DNA from: Prosthecochloris sp.
Lineage (GTDB): Bacteria > Bacteroidota > Chlorobiia > Chlorobiales > Chlorobiaceae
Length of the DNA stretch: 6,850 nt
Assembly (NCBI GenBank): GCA_004028745.1
Contig: RAZP01000017.1
Location: forward strand, 1-6,850
Reading direction: 5' to 3'
Shown: piece by piece, positions 1-6,652 of the stretch
Layout: every line of letters begins with the position of its first letter
How positions within the stretch are numbered: the stretch's first letter is position 1
Notes under the pieces: model-generated
Told to the model about the DNA's origin: nothing
What the model saw: the letters and a program-made list of their open reading frames with translations, nothing else
Database searches by the model: none
Position numbers and translations under genes: made by a program

Positions 1-762
1 TTTCAGTTTTTTGGATAGGCCGAGAATTGCTTCCGCATCAGCGGGAGTATCGAGCTGTCCGGCGACAAGAAGAGGACATGAAGCGTTTTCAAGTATCTTT
101 TTGGTCTGAATTACGGCTGCCCGGTCAGTCTCTGCCCGGTTAATGGTGAAGCTGTTCAGCGGTTCCCGCTTTTTTCGCCAAGGTTCCAGTGCCCGAACCC
201 AGGTGTTGTCCGACGGGATATCGACAGGATCGAAGGGTTCCCTGAACGGCAAATTGAGATGTACCGGTCCGGGAAGAGACCCGAGGCTTCTCTGAACAGC
301 ATGATCAATGGTGGAGAGCAATGCTCTTGCAGGAGTGTCTTCAGATGGTTCGGGGAGCTCAATATCCCAGCGTGTGTAGCCGCCAAAAATTCCGGACTGT
401 CGTATGGTCTGGTTCGCTCCTGTTTCAAGCAGTTCAAAGGGTCTGTCTGCGGAAAGGACAAGCATTGGCTGGTTATCAAGAGAAGCTTCAACAACAGCGG
501 GGAAATAGTTTGCTACCGCTGTTCCGGAAGTGCATATCAGTACGGCCGGTTTTCTTGTGCCGCGGGCATAGCCAAGTGCAAAAAATGCTGCCGCACGTTC
601 GTCGGGAAATATTTTGCACACTGTCTCAGGGTGTCTGGCCGCTGCTGCGGTAAGAGGGGTGGACCGTGAGCCGGGGGAAATACAGAAACGTCTGATGCCG
701 TGGCGCACCAGTTCTTCGATGATCAATGCGCTCCAGAGCGAGGTGATCTGGTTGTTGGTCAT
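1..762 (-). CDS. menD: MenD, SEPHCHC synthase, N-terminal part (cut by window edge)
   Basis: This is a thiamine-diphosphate enzyme of menaquinone synthesis. It decarboxylates 2-oxoglutarate and adds the resulting unit to isochorismate, giving 2-succinyl-5-enolpyruvyl-6-hydroxy-3-cyclohexene-1-carboxylate. The reading frame is open from the ATG at 762-760 to base 1, giving 254 codons; the family is usually about 550-590 residues, so the central and PP (cofactor diphosphate) domains lie outside. Visible PYR-domain signatures are SPGSRSTPLT (29-38), PDERAAAFFALG (53-64) with the ThDP-activating glutamate at E55, CTSGTAVANYFPAVVEAS (77-94), SADRP (104-108) and GANQTI (115-120). R33, E55, R107 and Q118 fall at the same numbers as in E. 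coli MenD, which supports this start. It begins 14 bases after the menF stop, with only a weak CCAGGT before the ATG, so translation is probably coupled to menF. I see no frameshift. Identity is very likely. Confidence 0.95.
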   Translation of the reverse strand, partial: MTNNQITSLWSALIIEELVRHGIRRFCISPGSRSTPLTAAAARHPETVCKIFPDERAAAFFALGYARGTRKPAVLICTSGTAVANYFPAVVEASLDNQPMLVLSADRPFELLETGANQTIRQSGIFGGYTRWDIELPEPSEDTPARALLSTIDHAVQRSLGSLPGPVHLNLPFREPFDPVDIPSDNTWVRALEPWRKKREPLNSFTINRAETDRAAVIQTKKILENASCPLLVAGQLDTPADAEAILGLSKKLK

Positions 763-776
763 ACCTGGATTGATCG

Positions 777-2192
777 TTACACTTTCTGGCGGGTTATAGC
801 AAGAATGTCAGCGATTTTCTGATCTACCTCTTCCCATTCGGAAGCAGGGTCAGAGCCACTGACGAGTCCGGCACCAGAGTATAGGTAGAGGTTGTTTCCC
901 TTTACAATCGCCGAGCGAATGCCGACGGCAAATTCAGCGGAGTTGCGGCTGATCCATCCAACGGGCCCGGCGTACCATCCCCTGCTGAACGGTTCAAGGC
1001 GGATGATCTGTTCAAGTGCTTTGGTTCTCGGTACTCCTCCCACCGCGGGTGTCGGGTGGAGGGTTTTCAGTACGGCGGTGTCGCTGTTTGATTCAGGGTT
1101 CAGCGTTGCCCGACATTGGGTATACAGGTGGACCAGCCGGTTAAGCTGCAATACTTGGACGCTTTCTTCCATATCGATTTCACTGCAGATAGGCTTCAGC
1201 TCCCTGGCAATAGTATCTCTGACGAATTTATGTTCCCTCATATCCTTTTCGGAGTTGAGCAGCTGCTGGCAGGCATCGCCGTTTCCATTGCCGATTGTTT
1301 CTCTGGAACAGGTTCCAGCGAGAGCTTCCGTCAACAACTGGTCATTGTCACGGCGGTAAAGCCTTTCAGGTGTGAAGCTGAAGAAAGCTGTGTTTTCTTC
1401 GGGTTCAAAATAGAATCTATAGGTTGAATTTTCCGAAAAAGGATATCTGAGCAGAAAGAGAAGAGGGGTGAACCCTTTATCGAATTCAAGTAATGTCTGC
1501 CGGGCAAGAATTATTTTTCCCATCAAGCCTTCTCTGAATCCTGCAAGAACCTTGCCGCATGTTTCCACCCACTGTTTCTGATCAGGACTGAAAGAAAGCG
1601 CTTTTATGTCAGGGAAACGGGTATTGTCGTGAGAAGCCGACGGGTTCAGTCTGTCTATTGCATCAAGCAGCCGGTTGTATTGTCCGGCAGTATCCTTTCC
1701 CGGCTCGAGCATGAGGTGGCAGCTGAGTGTGTGCATGCTATCCTTCACCGCGAGCTGAATAGCAGGCAGAACAAAGGTGAACGATTTGAAAGCCTGCCAA
1801 TGTTCATCCTGCTTCTGTTCGTTATTGAAACAAAATCCCCCGAAATAGCGGGCTTCAGGATCTTTTTTCGACACTTCTTTTTGAAGGATATCGAAACTCA
1901 CACTGTTGGGGCCGGTTTTATCGTGCTCGATAATGTCTGCCCGGCCTATTCCCGCTACAAGATCATTTTTCCCTCTGTTTGACCAGAAAAACTTCGGACA
2001 GCAATCCTGATTATGCAGCCACAGCAGGGGATCGGTTGCCGCGACAGTTAACGAAAATGTATAAAGCTGCTTCTCTGAAATACTTTCGACAGTGGCAGAA
2101 TGACAAATGACCATTTTCTGCAATGCGCTTACAGCCTTTTTCATCGGCAACGGCTCGCTGACCGGTTCGATAATGTCGGTTAGTTTGTTCAT
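777..2192 (-). CDS. menF: MenF, isochorismate synthase
   Basis: This cytoplasmic Mg-dependent enzyme isomerises chorismate to isochorismate, the entry step of menaquinone synthesis. At 471 residues it is normal for the family. The C-terminal chorismate-binding domain (about 200-465) shows GKIILARQ with K226, TPERL with E276, TEALAGT (288-294), REHKFVRD (319-326), LHPTPAVGG (378-386), RGWYAGPVGW (404-413), GIRSA (424-428), YSGAG (438-442) and SEWEEVDQK (451-459). K226 and E276 are 50 residues apart, the same spacing as the general base and acid pair of E. coli MenF and EntC. E320 and E455 sit where the family has its Mg-binding glutamates. The N-terminal 200 residues are variable, as usual. 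Linkage to menD favours MenF over a siderophore or salicylate synthase. The start is the first possible one, because an in-frame TGA lies at 2204-2202; the best Shine-Dalgarno is oddly distant (see that entry). Confidence 0.95.
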   Translation of the reverse strand: MNKLTDIIEPVSEPLPMKKAVSALQKMVICHSATVESISEKQLYTFSLTVAATDPLLWLHNQDCCPKFFWSNRGKNDLVAGIGRADIIEHDKTGPNSVSFDILQKEVSKKDPEARYFGGFCFNNEQKQDEHWQAFKSFTFVLPAIQLAVKDSMHTLSCHLMLEPGKDTAGQYNRLLDAIDRLNPSASHDNTRFPDIKALSFSPDQKQWVETCGKVLAGFREGLMGKIILARQTLLEFDKGFTPLLFLLRYPFSENSTYRFYFEPEENTAFFSFTPERLYRRDNDQLLTEALAGTCSRETIGNGNGDACQQLLNSEKDMREHKFVRDTIARELKPICSEIDMEESVQVLQLNRLVHLYTQCRATLNPESNSDTAVLKTLHPTPAVGGVPRTKALEQIIRLEPFSRGWYAGPVGWISRNSAEFAVGIRSAIVKGNNLYLYSGAGLVSGSDPASEWEEVDQKIADILAITRQKV

Positions 2193-2214
2193 GTATACAC
2201 ATCAGCGAATTTTC

Positions 2215-2220
2215 TCTCCT
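2215..2220 (-). promoter_or_regulatory. AGGAGA Shine-Dalgarno-like site before menF, unusually distant
   Basis: Read on the minus strand this is AGGAGA, the best ribosome-binding match upstream of menF. It lies 22 bases before the menF ATG at 2192, further than the usual 5-10. A second, out-of-frame ATG at 2202-2200 lies 12 bases after it and opens a 63-codon frame overlapping menF. The in-frame TGA at 2204-2202 rules out a longer MenF. The site may be a chance match, or menF may be initiated inefficiently or by reinitiation. Confidence 0.35.
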
Positions 2221-2271
2221 AAAAGACAGCCGTCAAACATCTTTCAGGCATGGACCTGCTTCCTGAACGCC

Positions 2272-2877
2272 TCAGTTGTCATTTTCAAGATGGCGTTCCA
2301 GAGAGACGGCAAGATAATTGTTTTTATCCTGAAGCCATGCATAAATCTCTTGAGCTTTTGCTTTTTGACCGGTTCTGATGTAGCAGACTGCAAGATTGTA
2401 ATGTGCTTCTTCAAAAGCCGTACTGTTTGCGATAGCCTGAAGGTATGCTTCGATTGCCAAGTCGCACTTTTGCAGATGCAGATAAACATTTCCTATATCA
2501 TAAAATCGAAGGGAGTCATCAGGCGAATATTCAAGGCTTTTCTGGAAATATTCAAGTGCCCGTGTGTAGTTCTGGCGGTTGAAATATGCAGCCCCGAGTG
2601 CAGGGTAGACAGTAATGCCGCTCTGCGGGTTGAGCGAAAGGGCTTTTTCATATGACTCAACGGCTTGGTCATATTGTTGTTGCCTCGCATATGCATTACC
2701 GAGATTGATATATGCCTGCGGGTCTTCAGGATTTTGCCAAACAGCTTGTTGAAGGTCATTGAGCTCTTTAGATGATGAATCGCATCCCGACAGTGTCAGG
2801 ACCGCGATACTTGACATGAGTAAAACAGCAGCAACAAGCAGCAGCGATGTAAAAGGGTGTTTATCAATGTGAATCAT
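2272..2877 (-). CDS. TPR-repeat lipoprotein
   Basis: This predicted membrane-anchored protein of 201 residues has no recognised specific name. Residues 1-31 form a lipoprotein signal peptide: a short N-terminus with K6, a hydrophobic stretch (11-29), and lipobox LSGC with the acylated cysteine at C32. D33 follows the cysteine; in enterobacteria Asp at +2 retains a lipoprotein in the inner membrane, but that rule may not hold here. Residues 53-185 hold about four tetratricopeptide repeats, with clear units at PQAYINLGNAYARQQQYDQA (53-72), YPALGAAYFNRQNYTRALEY (91-110), RFYDIGNVYLHLQ (124-136) and AHYNLAVCYIRTGQ (158-171). TPRs bind proteins, so a scaffold or assembly role is likely, but no partner is visible. 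The ATG at 2877 starts a complete signal peptide, although no Shine-Dalgarno is evident. The gene ends 79 bases before menF on the same strand, so co-transcription is possible. Confidence 0.85.
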   Translation of the reverse strand: MIHIDKHPFTSLLLVAAVLLMSSIAVLTLSGCDSSSKELNDLQQAVWQNPEDPQAYINLGNAYARQQQYDQAVESYEKALSLNPQSGITVYPALGAAYFNRQNYTRALEYFQKSLEYSPDDSLRFYDIGNVYLHLQKCDLAIEAYLQAIANSTAFEEAHYNLAVCYIRTGQKAKAQEIYAWLQDKNNYLAVSLERHLENDN

Positions 2878-2887
2878 GCGTAATAAA

Positions 2888-2917
2888 AATATAACGAGTA
2901 TCTTTTTTACCTGCTAA
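2888..2917 (-). promoter_or_regulatory. possible sigma70-type promoter for the TPR lipoprotein
   Basis: On the minus strand, TTAGCA (2917-2912) and TATATT (2893-2888) are separated by 18 bases, matching the -35 and -10 consensus at 4 and 5 of 6 positions. Transcription would start near 2881, leaving almost no leader before the ATG at 2877, which fits the missing Shine-Dalgarno. The surrounding DNA is AT-rich, so such matches arise by chance easily. The rest of the 2878-3091 divergent gap holds an AT-rich palindromic stretch (2942-2957) and a short ORF described under findings. Confidence 0.25.
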
Positions 2918-3091
2918 TCAGCGCTTTCGCTTTGCAAACAGTAATATATACATATATCCATCATGAAAAATTCCGCAGCTGACAGCAGGCTTTCCCATTG
3001 CCGGTTTCCCGGCTTGTCGGGATATCAACTGATTCTGGCTTGTCTCTTGTCACTGTTTTTCGGCACAATTTGAAATGTTCAATTCAGATTT

Positions 3092-3967
3092 ATGTTGTTC
3101 GGCAAAAACCGGCATATAATCTCTGCCAGCAGGAGAACCGACATCCCGGCATTTTACACGGAATGGTTTGTCGACAAAGTGCGGAAGGGTTACTGTAAAG
3201 TAGCAAATCCCTATAATCCTTCACAGATAAAAGAGATATCGCTTCATCCCGAAGATGTTGCGGCAATTGTTTTCTGGACCAGGTACTCGAGTCCTCTCCA
3301 TTCTTTCCTTGCAGAGCTTGACAGCAGAGGTTTCAACTATTACTTCCTCTATACCCTTACCGGGTATCCTCGCAGCTATGAACCGGGTCTTCCCGCGATT
3401 GATGAAGTGATTGACGATTTTCTTGCGCTTGCAAAGCTCATAGGCCCTGAAAAGGTGATATGGCGCTATGATCCGGTAATAATGACTCATGAACTGAATA
3501 TGGATTTTCATTTCCGGAATTTTACGAGGCTTGCTCATAAGCTTGCGCCAGGAACAAAAAACGTAATAATAACCTTTTTAAGAGTGTATCGTCATATCAC
3601 GAGTGAGTTGAAAAGCAGGGGATATGTTCCTCTTTCATCGGATGAGCGCTGTGCCCTGGAAGAAAGGTTTGTTAATGACGCTTCAGTTGCCGGTATACGG
3701 ATAAAACGCTGTGGCAAGAGGGATTTGTTCAACCGCGTACCTGAAGGCAAGTGTATAGATGAACATCTTTTGAGAAATCTGTTCGGTCTCGAGCTCTCTT
3801 CGGGAAAAGATCCCGGGCAGCCTGAAGAGTGCAGCTGCATTCGAAGCATGGATATTGGCAGTTACGGTACCTGCCTGCACCGTTGTTTTTACTGTTATGC
3901 GTCCCGCAGTTTTTCCCGTGCAGAACGCCGGTCCCGGGAGCATGATTACAGGGCGGAGATGTTGTGA
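3092..3967 (+). CDS. DUF1848 family protein with C-terminal radical-SAM-like cysteine motif
   Basis: This 291-residue protein matches the DUF1848 family, whose biochemical role I do not know. Family signatures are IISASRRTDIPAFYTEWF (9-26) at the N-terminus, IVFWTRYSSPL (59-69), YTLTGYP (87-93), EKVIWRYDPVI (120-130), then C207, GKCID (219-223), CSC (247-249) and MDIGSYGTCLHRCFYCYA (253-270). The last segment holds C261, C265 and C268 in a CX3CX2C pattern with an aromatic before the final Cys, as in radical SAM enzymes that bind a 4Fe-4S cluster, but at the C-terminal rather than N-terminal end. C247 and C249 could contribute to a metal site. A cytoplasmic Fe-S enzyme is therefore plausible; the substrate is unknown. 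The start is the first possible ATG after an in-frame TGA at 3071-3073, and the family signature begins within ten residues of it. No good Shine-Dalgarno is seen. It appears to be a single-gene unit, with a terminator-like hairpin shortly after the stop. Confidence 0.88.
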   Translation: MLFGKNRHIISASRRTDIPAFYTEWFVDKVRKGYCKVANPYNPSQIKEISLHPEDVAAIVFWTRYSSPLHSFLAELDSRGFNYYFLYTLTGYPRSYEPGLPAIDEVIDDFLALAKLIGPEKVIWRYDPVIMTHELNMDFHFRNFTRLAHKLAPGTKNVIITFLRVYRHITSELKSRGYVPLSSDERCALEERFVNDASVAGIRIKRCGKRDLFNRVPEGKCIDEHLLRNLFGLELSSGKDPGQPEECSCIRSMDIGSYGTCLHRCFYCYASRSFSRAERRSREHDYRAEML

Positions 3968-3989
3968 GGAAATGTTGAACTGTTGATTT

Positions 3990-4040
3990 GTAGGGGCAAA
4001 CCTGTGTGTTTGCCTGTTTTTGGATACCGATAGCGACGGC
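3990..4040 (+). repeat. GTAGGGGC hairpin repeat with period-6 tail, copy A
   Basis: The copy starts with GTAGGGGCA, forms a hairpin (GGCAAAC 3995-4001 with GTTTGCC 4008-4014), continues as GCCTGTTTTT (4012-4021), and ends in three hexamers: GATACC, GATAGC, GACGGC (4023-4040). Copy C near the right end has the same order of parts with a different stem sequence, so the stem appears to vary while pairing is kept. No coding frame is apparent. It resembles small dispersed intergenic repeats. Confidence 0.7.
3993..4021 (+). terminator. probable intrinsic terminator after the DUF1848 gene
   Basis: The 7-bp stem GGCAAAC/GTTTGCC, extended by a G-T pair and closed by a 6-base loop, is followed by TGTTTTT. 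It lies 27 bases after the DUF1848 stop codon and is well placed to end that transcript before copZA. The same bases belong to repeat copy A, so the element may serve as a terminator only incidentally. Confidence 0.5.
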
Positions 4041-4112
4041 AAAACCCGGAAGGCGATGTGACAGATCAGGGTTGGTTGGGGGGAATATTATGAGCGCTCC
4101 GTTCTCCTTGCA

Positions 4113-4129
4113 TCCCGATGGAATCGGGA
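4113..4129. promoter_or_regulatory. perfect 7-bp inverted repeat upstream of copZA, possible operator
   Basis: TCCCGAT (4113-4119) and ATCGGGA (4123-4129) form a perfect inverted repeat around GGA, centred 71 bases before the copZ start. The position suits an operator for a copper-responsive regulator or an RNA hairpin in the leader. It does not match CueR, CsoR or CopY sites as I know them. A weak promoter, ATGACA (4133-4138) with TAAGAA (4156-4161) at 17-base spacing, lies just downstream. No T-run follows the hairpin, so it is not a standard terminator. Confidence 0.35.
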
Positions 4130-4177
4130 CTCATGACAATTAATAGAAGTGCCTTTAAGAAAAATTAAATAATTAAT

Positions 4178-4182
4178 AAGGA
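4178..4182 (+). promoter_or_regulatory. copZ ribosome-binding site
   Basis: AAGGA lies nine bases before the copZ ATG at 4192 and is the clearest Shine-Dalgarno in the window. Between them, ATGCTATGA (4187-4195) forms a two-codon frame (Met-Leu-stop) at five-base spacing that overlaps the copZ start. The HMA domain reading frame requires the ATG at 4192. Confidence 0.6.
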
Positions 4183-4191
4183 AAGTATGCT

Positions 4192-4401
4192 ATGAGTACC
4201 ATTACGATGAATGTGAACGGAATGCGCTGCGGCAGTTGCGAGGCGCTCGTCAAAGAGGCTCTTGAGGAGCTCGTTGGTGTCGAGAGCGTCGAGGTTTCCC
4301 AGGGGTCGGGAACGGCGAGGGTTGTGTATGATGAGAATTCAATCTCACCGGAAGCCCTGAAAGCCGCGATAGAAAAACAAGGGTACACGGTATCGGGATG
4401 A
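4192..4401 (+). CDS. copZ: CopZ-type copper chaperone (single HMA domain)
   Basis: This 69-residue cytoplasmic metallochaperone consists of one heavy-metal-associated domain (about 3-68) with the usual beta-alpha-beta-beta-alpha-beta pattern. The metal site is GMRCGSC (10-16), where C13 and C16 bind Cu(I). The C-terminal KQGYTV matches the conserved end of HMA domains. Its role is to bind Cu(I) and pass it to the ATPase encoded next. The stop codon overlaps the copA start by four bases (ATGA), so the two are co-transcribed and probably translationally coupled. A good ribosome-binding site precedes the ATG. Cu(I) is favoured over Hg(II) because the partner ATPase has copper-type membrane residues and no mer genes are nearby. 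The symbol follows function and position. Confidence 0.9.
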   Translation: MSTITMNVNGMRCGSCEALVKEALEELVGVESVEVSQGSGTARVVYDENSISPEALKAAIEKQGYTVSG

Positions 4402-6587
4402 GCATGGAAAAGGCTGACCTGAAAATAACCGGCATGCACTGTGAGAGCTGCGTAAAGCTTATTGAAAAAGCTCTCGGCAAGGTCAAGGGGGTGGACAGTG
4501 TCATTGTCAATTTTGCTGCTGGAAAAGCCTTGGTAAACTATGATCCTGCATTGACTGATCCTTCCAGGCTTGTCAAAGAGGTTGAGAAGAGGGGATATGG
4601 GGCGCGGCTGATTGAGCCCGCGGATACCGGAAAGACCGAATCCGCATACCACGACGAGCTTCGCGGGCTGCGAAGAAGGCTCATTACCGGTGCTGTTTTT
4701 GCGGTTCCGGCGCTGGTTCTGGGTATGTTTTTCATGAAGGATCCGCTCCCTTACCAAAGCTATATTCTCTGGTTTCTTGCAACTCCCGTGCAGTTTTATG
4801 TAGGCAGGGAATTTTACCTCGGGGCATGGATTGCTCTTAGGAACGGATCTTCAACCATGGATACGCTGGTGGCGTTGGGAACCAGTGCAGCTTATTTTTA
4901 CTCTGTCTACCTTGTTCTTTTCGAGGGCGGGGAGCACCAGTATTTCGAAGCCTCGGCTGTCCTGATAACGCTTGTGGTTCTCGGCAAATATCTCGAGGCA
5001 GTCTCGAAGCACCGGACGTCGGAAGTGATCAGCAGGCTTGAAAAGCTTTTTCCTAAAGAGGCATCGGTTATCAGGAACGGGCTGGAGGTCAAAGTGCCTG
5101 TTGAAGAGGTTGATCCTGGGGAGATTGTGGTTGTTCGTCCCGGAGAGCAGGTGCCTGTTGACGGTGAAATCATCAAGGGAACAACAACGCTCGATGAGAG
5201 CATGGTGACCGGAGAAAGTGTTCCCGTCGCAAAAGGGGTGGGTGCGGAGGTTATCGGCTCGACCATCAACAGGGAAGGCAGCTTTACGATGAAGGTTACC
5301 CATACCGGATCGGAAACAATGCTGGCTAAAATTATCCGCCTGGTGGAAGACGCCCAGATGCGGAAGGCACCTGTTCAAAGGTTTGCTGACAAGGTGTCAT
5401 CCTGGTTTGTGCCTGCAGTGATAGTAATCGCGTGCGTTACGTTCATTGTCTGGTTTCTCGTTCTCGGTGCTGCACTCAGCTTTGCACTTGTGGCGGCGGT
5501 ATCGGTTCTGGTTATAGCCTGTCCCTGTGCGCTTGGGCTTGCGACTCCTACGGCGATTATGGTCGGTACGGGTATGGGAGCCCGTGAAGGTATCCTCATA
5601 AAAGGGGGGGATGCGCTTGAAACGGCAGGTCGCCTCCGCCATGTCGTTTTCGACAAAACAGGAACCATAACAAGGGCGGCGCCGGAAGTGACCGCGATGA
5701 AAGTGCTCGAGGGATACAGCGACGCTGAATGCGTGCGGTTGGCTGCCGGGATGGAGCGGGGCTCAGAGCATCCACTGGCTAAAGCGGTAGTCAGAAAGGC
5801 TGAAGTGATGGGTATTCAGCCCGCTGAGACGGAGGAGTTTAGGACGCATACCGGCAGGGGCGTCGAGGCTTTGATTGAAGGAAACCGTTACCATATCGGC
5901 TCGCTCCGCTTTATCGGGGAGGTTGGTATCGATACAGAACGTTTAAGGGTGGCGGCGGAGGAATATGAAGCTAAAGGGCAGACTGTTGTCATGCTTGCAG
6001 GCAAAGGCGAGGCCCTGGCTATTTTTGCCTTGAGCGATACAGTGAGGCATGAAGCAATGGAAACTGTCCGCAGGCTGCATGAAATGGGGCTGTCCACTTC
6101 AATGATAACCGGAGATAATGAACGTGTCGCACGCGCAATAGCGGCTGAAACTGGGATAAAGTTGTACCGGTCGGAGGTTCTGCCCGGGGAGAAGTCTGCT
6201 CTTATCGGGCAGATGCAGGAAAACGGAAAGGTTGCAATGGTAGGTGACGGTATCAATGATGCGCCCGCACTGGCACATGCGGATATCGGTATCGCAATGG
6301 GGTCGGGAACCGATATTGCCATGGAAGCCGGTGATATAGTGTTTATGCGCGATGATCTTTCCTGTCTCCCCCGGGCCATACGGCTCAGCCGCCTGACCAT
6401 GCAGCGTATACGTCTGAACATGTTCTGGGCTCTTTTCTACAACACCGTTGGAATCCCTGTCGCTGCAGGCCTCCTGTATCCATGGACAGGCTGGTTACTC
6501 AATCCCATGATTGCCGGAGGAGCAATGGCCATGAGCTCCGTAAGTGTCGTTTTGAGCTCCCTTATGCTGAAGCTGAAAAAGTTTTGA
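4398..6587 (+). CDS. copA: CopA, P1B-1 type copper-exporting ATPase
   Basis: This integral membrane pump exports Cu(I) from the cytoplasm using ATP. In its 729 residues are an N-terminal HMA domain with GMHCESC (12-18), two extra P1B helices (about 95-139), two helices (155-201), the actuator domain with TGES (271-274), helices five and six (336-388) with CPC (375-377), the P-domain DKTGT (419-423, phosphorylated D419), the HP motif (458-459), TGDN (571-574), GDGIND (616-621), and the last two helices (674-723). YN (681-682), M712 and S716 complete the P1B-1 Cu(I) signature; M154, E200 and D331 match the entry and exit residues described for Legionella CopA. All catalytic motifs are intact, so it should be functional. 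One HMA domain is present, with CopZ supplying another in trans. The start overlaps the copZ stop (ATGA) and has no strong Shine-Dalgarno; an ATG two codons later (4404) is an alternative. No copper regulator gene lies in the window. Confidence 0.96.
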   Translation: MSMEKADLKITGMHCESCVKLIEKALGKVKGVDSVIVNFAAGKALVNYDPALTDPSRLVKEVEKRGYGARLIEPADTGKTESAYHDELRGLRRRLITGAVFAVPALVLGMFFMKDPLPYQSYILWFLATPVQFYVGREFYLGAWIALRNGSSTMDTLVALGTSAAYFYSVYLVLFEGGEHQYFEASAVLITLVVLGKYLEAVSKHRTSEVISRLEKLFPKEASVIRNGLEVKVPVEEVDPGEIVVVRPGEQVPVDGEIIKGTTTLDESMVTGESVPVAKGVGAEVIGSTINREGSFTMKVTHTGSETMLAKIIRLVEDAQMRKAPVQRFADKVSSWFVPAVIVIACVTFIVWFLVLGAALSFALVAAVSVLVIACPCALGLATPTAIMVGTGMGAREGILIKGGDALETAGRLRHVVFDKTGTITRAAPEVTAMKVLEGYSDAECVRLAAGMERGSEHPLAKAVVRKAEVMGIQPAETEEFRTHTGRGVEALIEGNRYHIGSLRFIGEVGIDTERLRVAAEEYEAKGQTVVMLAGKGEALAIFALSDTVRHEAMETVRRLHEMGLSTSMITGDNERVARAIAAETGIKLYRSEVLPGEKSALIGQMQENGKVAMVGDGINDAPALAHADIGIAMGSGTDIAMEAGDIVFMRDDLSCLPRAIRLSRLTMQRIRLNMFWALFYNTVGIPVAAGLLYPWTGWLLNPMIAGGAMAMSSVSVVLSSLMLKLKKF

Positions 6588-6652
6588 CAAGTTTTTTGCT
6601 CTGTTGAACCGCAATAATTGCTTGATAGCGATAAAAAAAGAAAGCTTCAAGA

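Noticed and set aside
259..669. 136-codon plus-strand ORF with many cysteines
   Set aside because: It lies wholly antisense to menD, whose frame shows clear family motifs; the cysteine-rich translation looks like an opposite-strand artefact.
892..1359. 155-codon plus-strand ORF
   Set aside because: It is antisense to the conserved catalytic half of menF and shows no recognisable motif.
2011..2202. 63-codon minus-strand ORF from the ATG nearer the AGGAGA site
   Set aside because: It overlaps the menF N-terminus in another frame and has no recognisable domain; kept only as a possible decoy start.
2243..2267. Hairpin TTCAGG/CCTGAA between the TPR gene and menF as a terminator
   Set aside because: The stem is only 6 bp with a 13-base loop and no T-run follows on the minus strand.
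2107..2655. 182-codon plus-strand ORF
   Set aside because: It is antisense to the TPR gene and the menF start; its content reflects the complementary strand of the TPR repeats.
4173..4757. 194-codon minus-strand ORF over copZ and the copA start
   Set aside because: It is antisense to two well-supported genes and has no domain signature.
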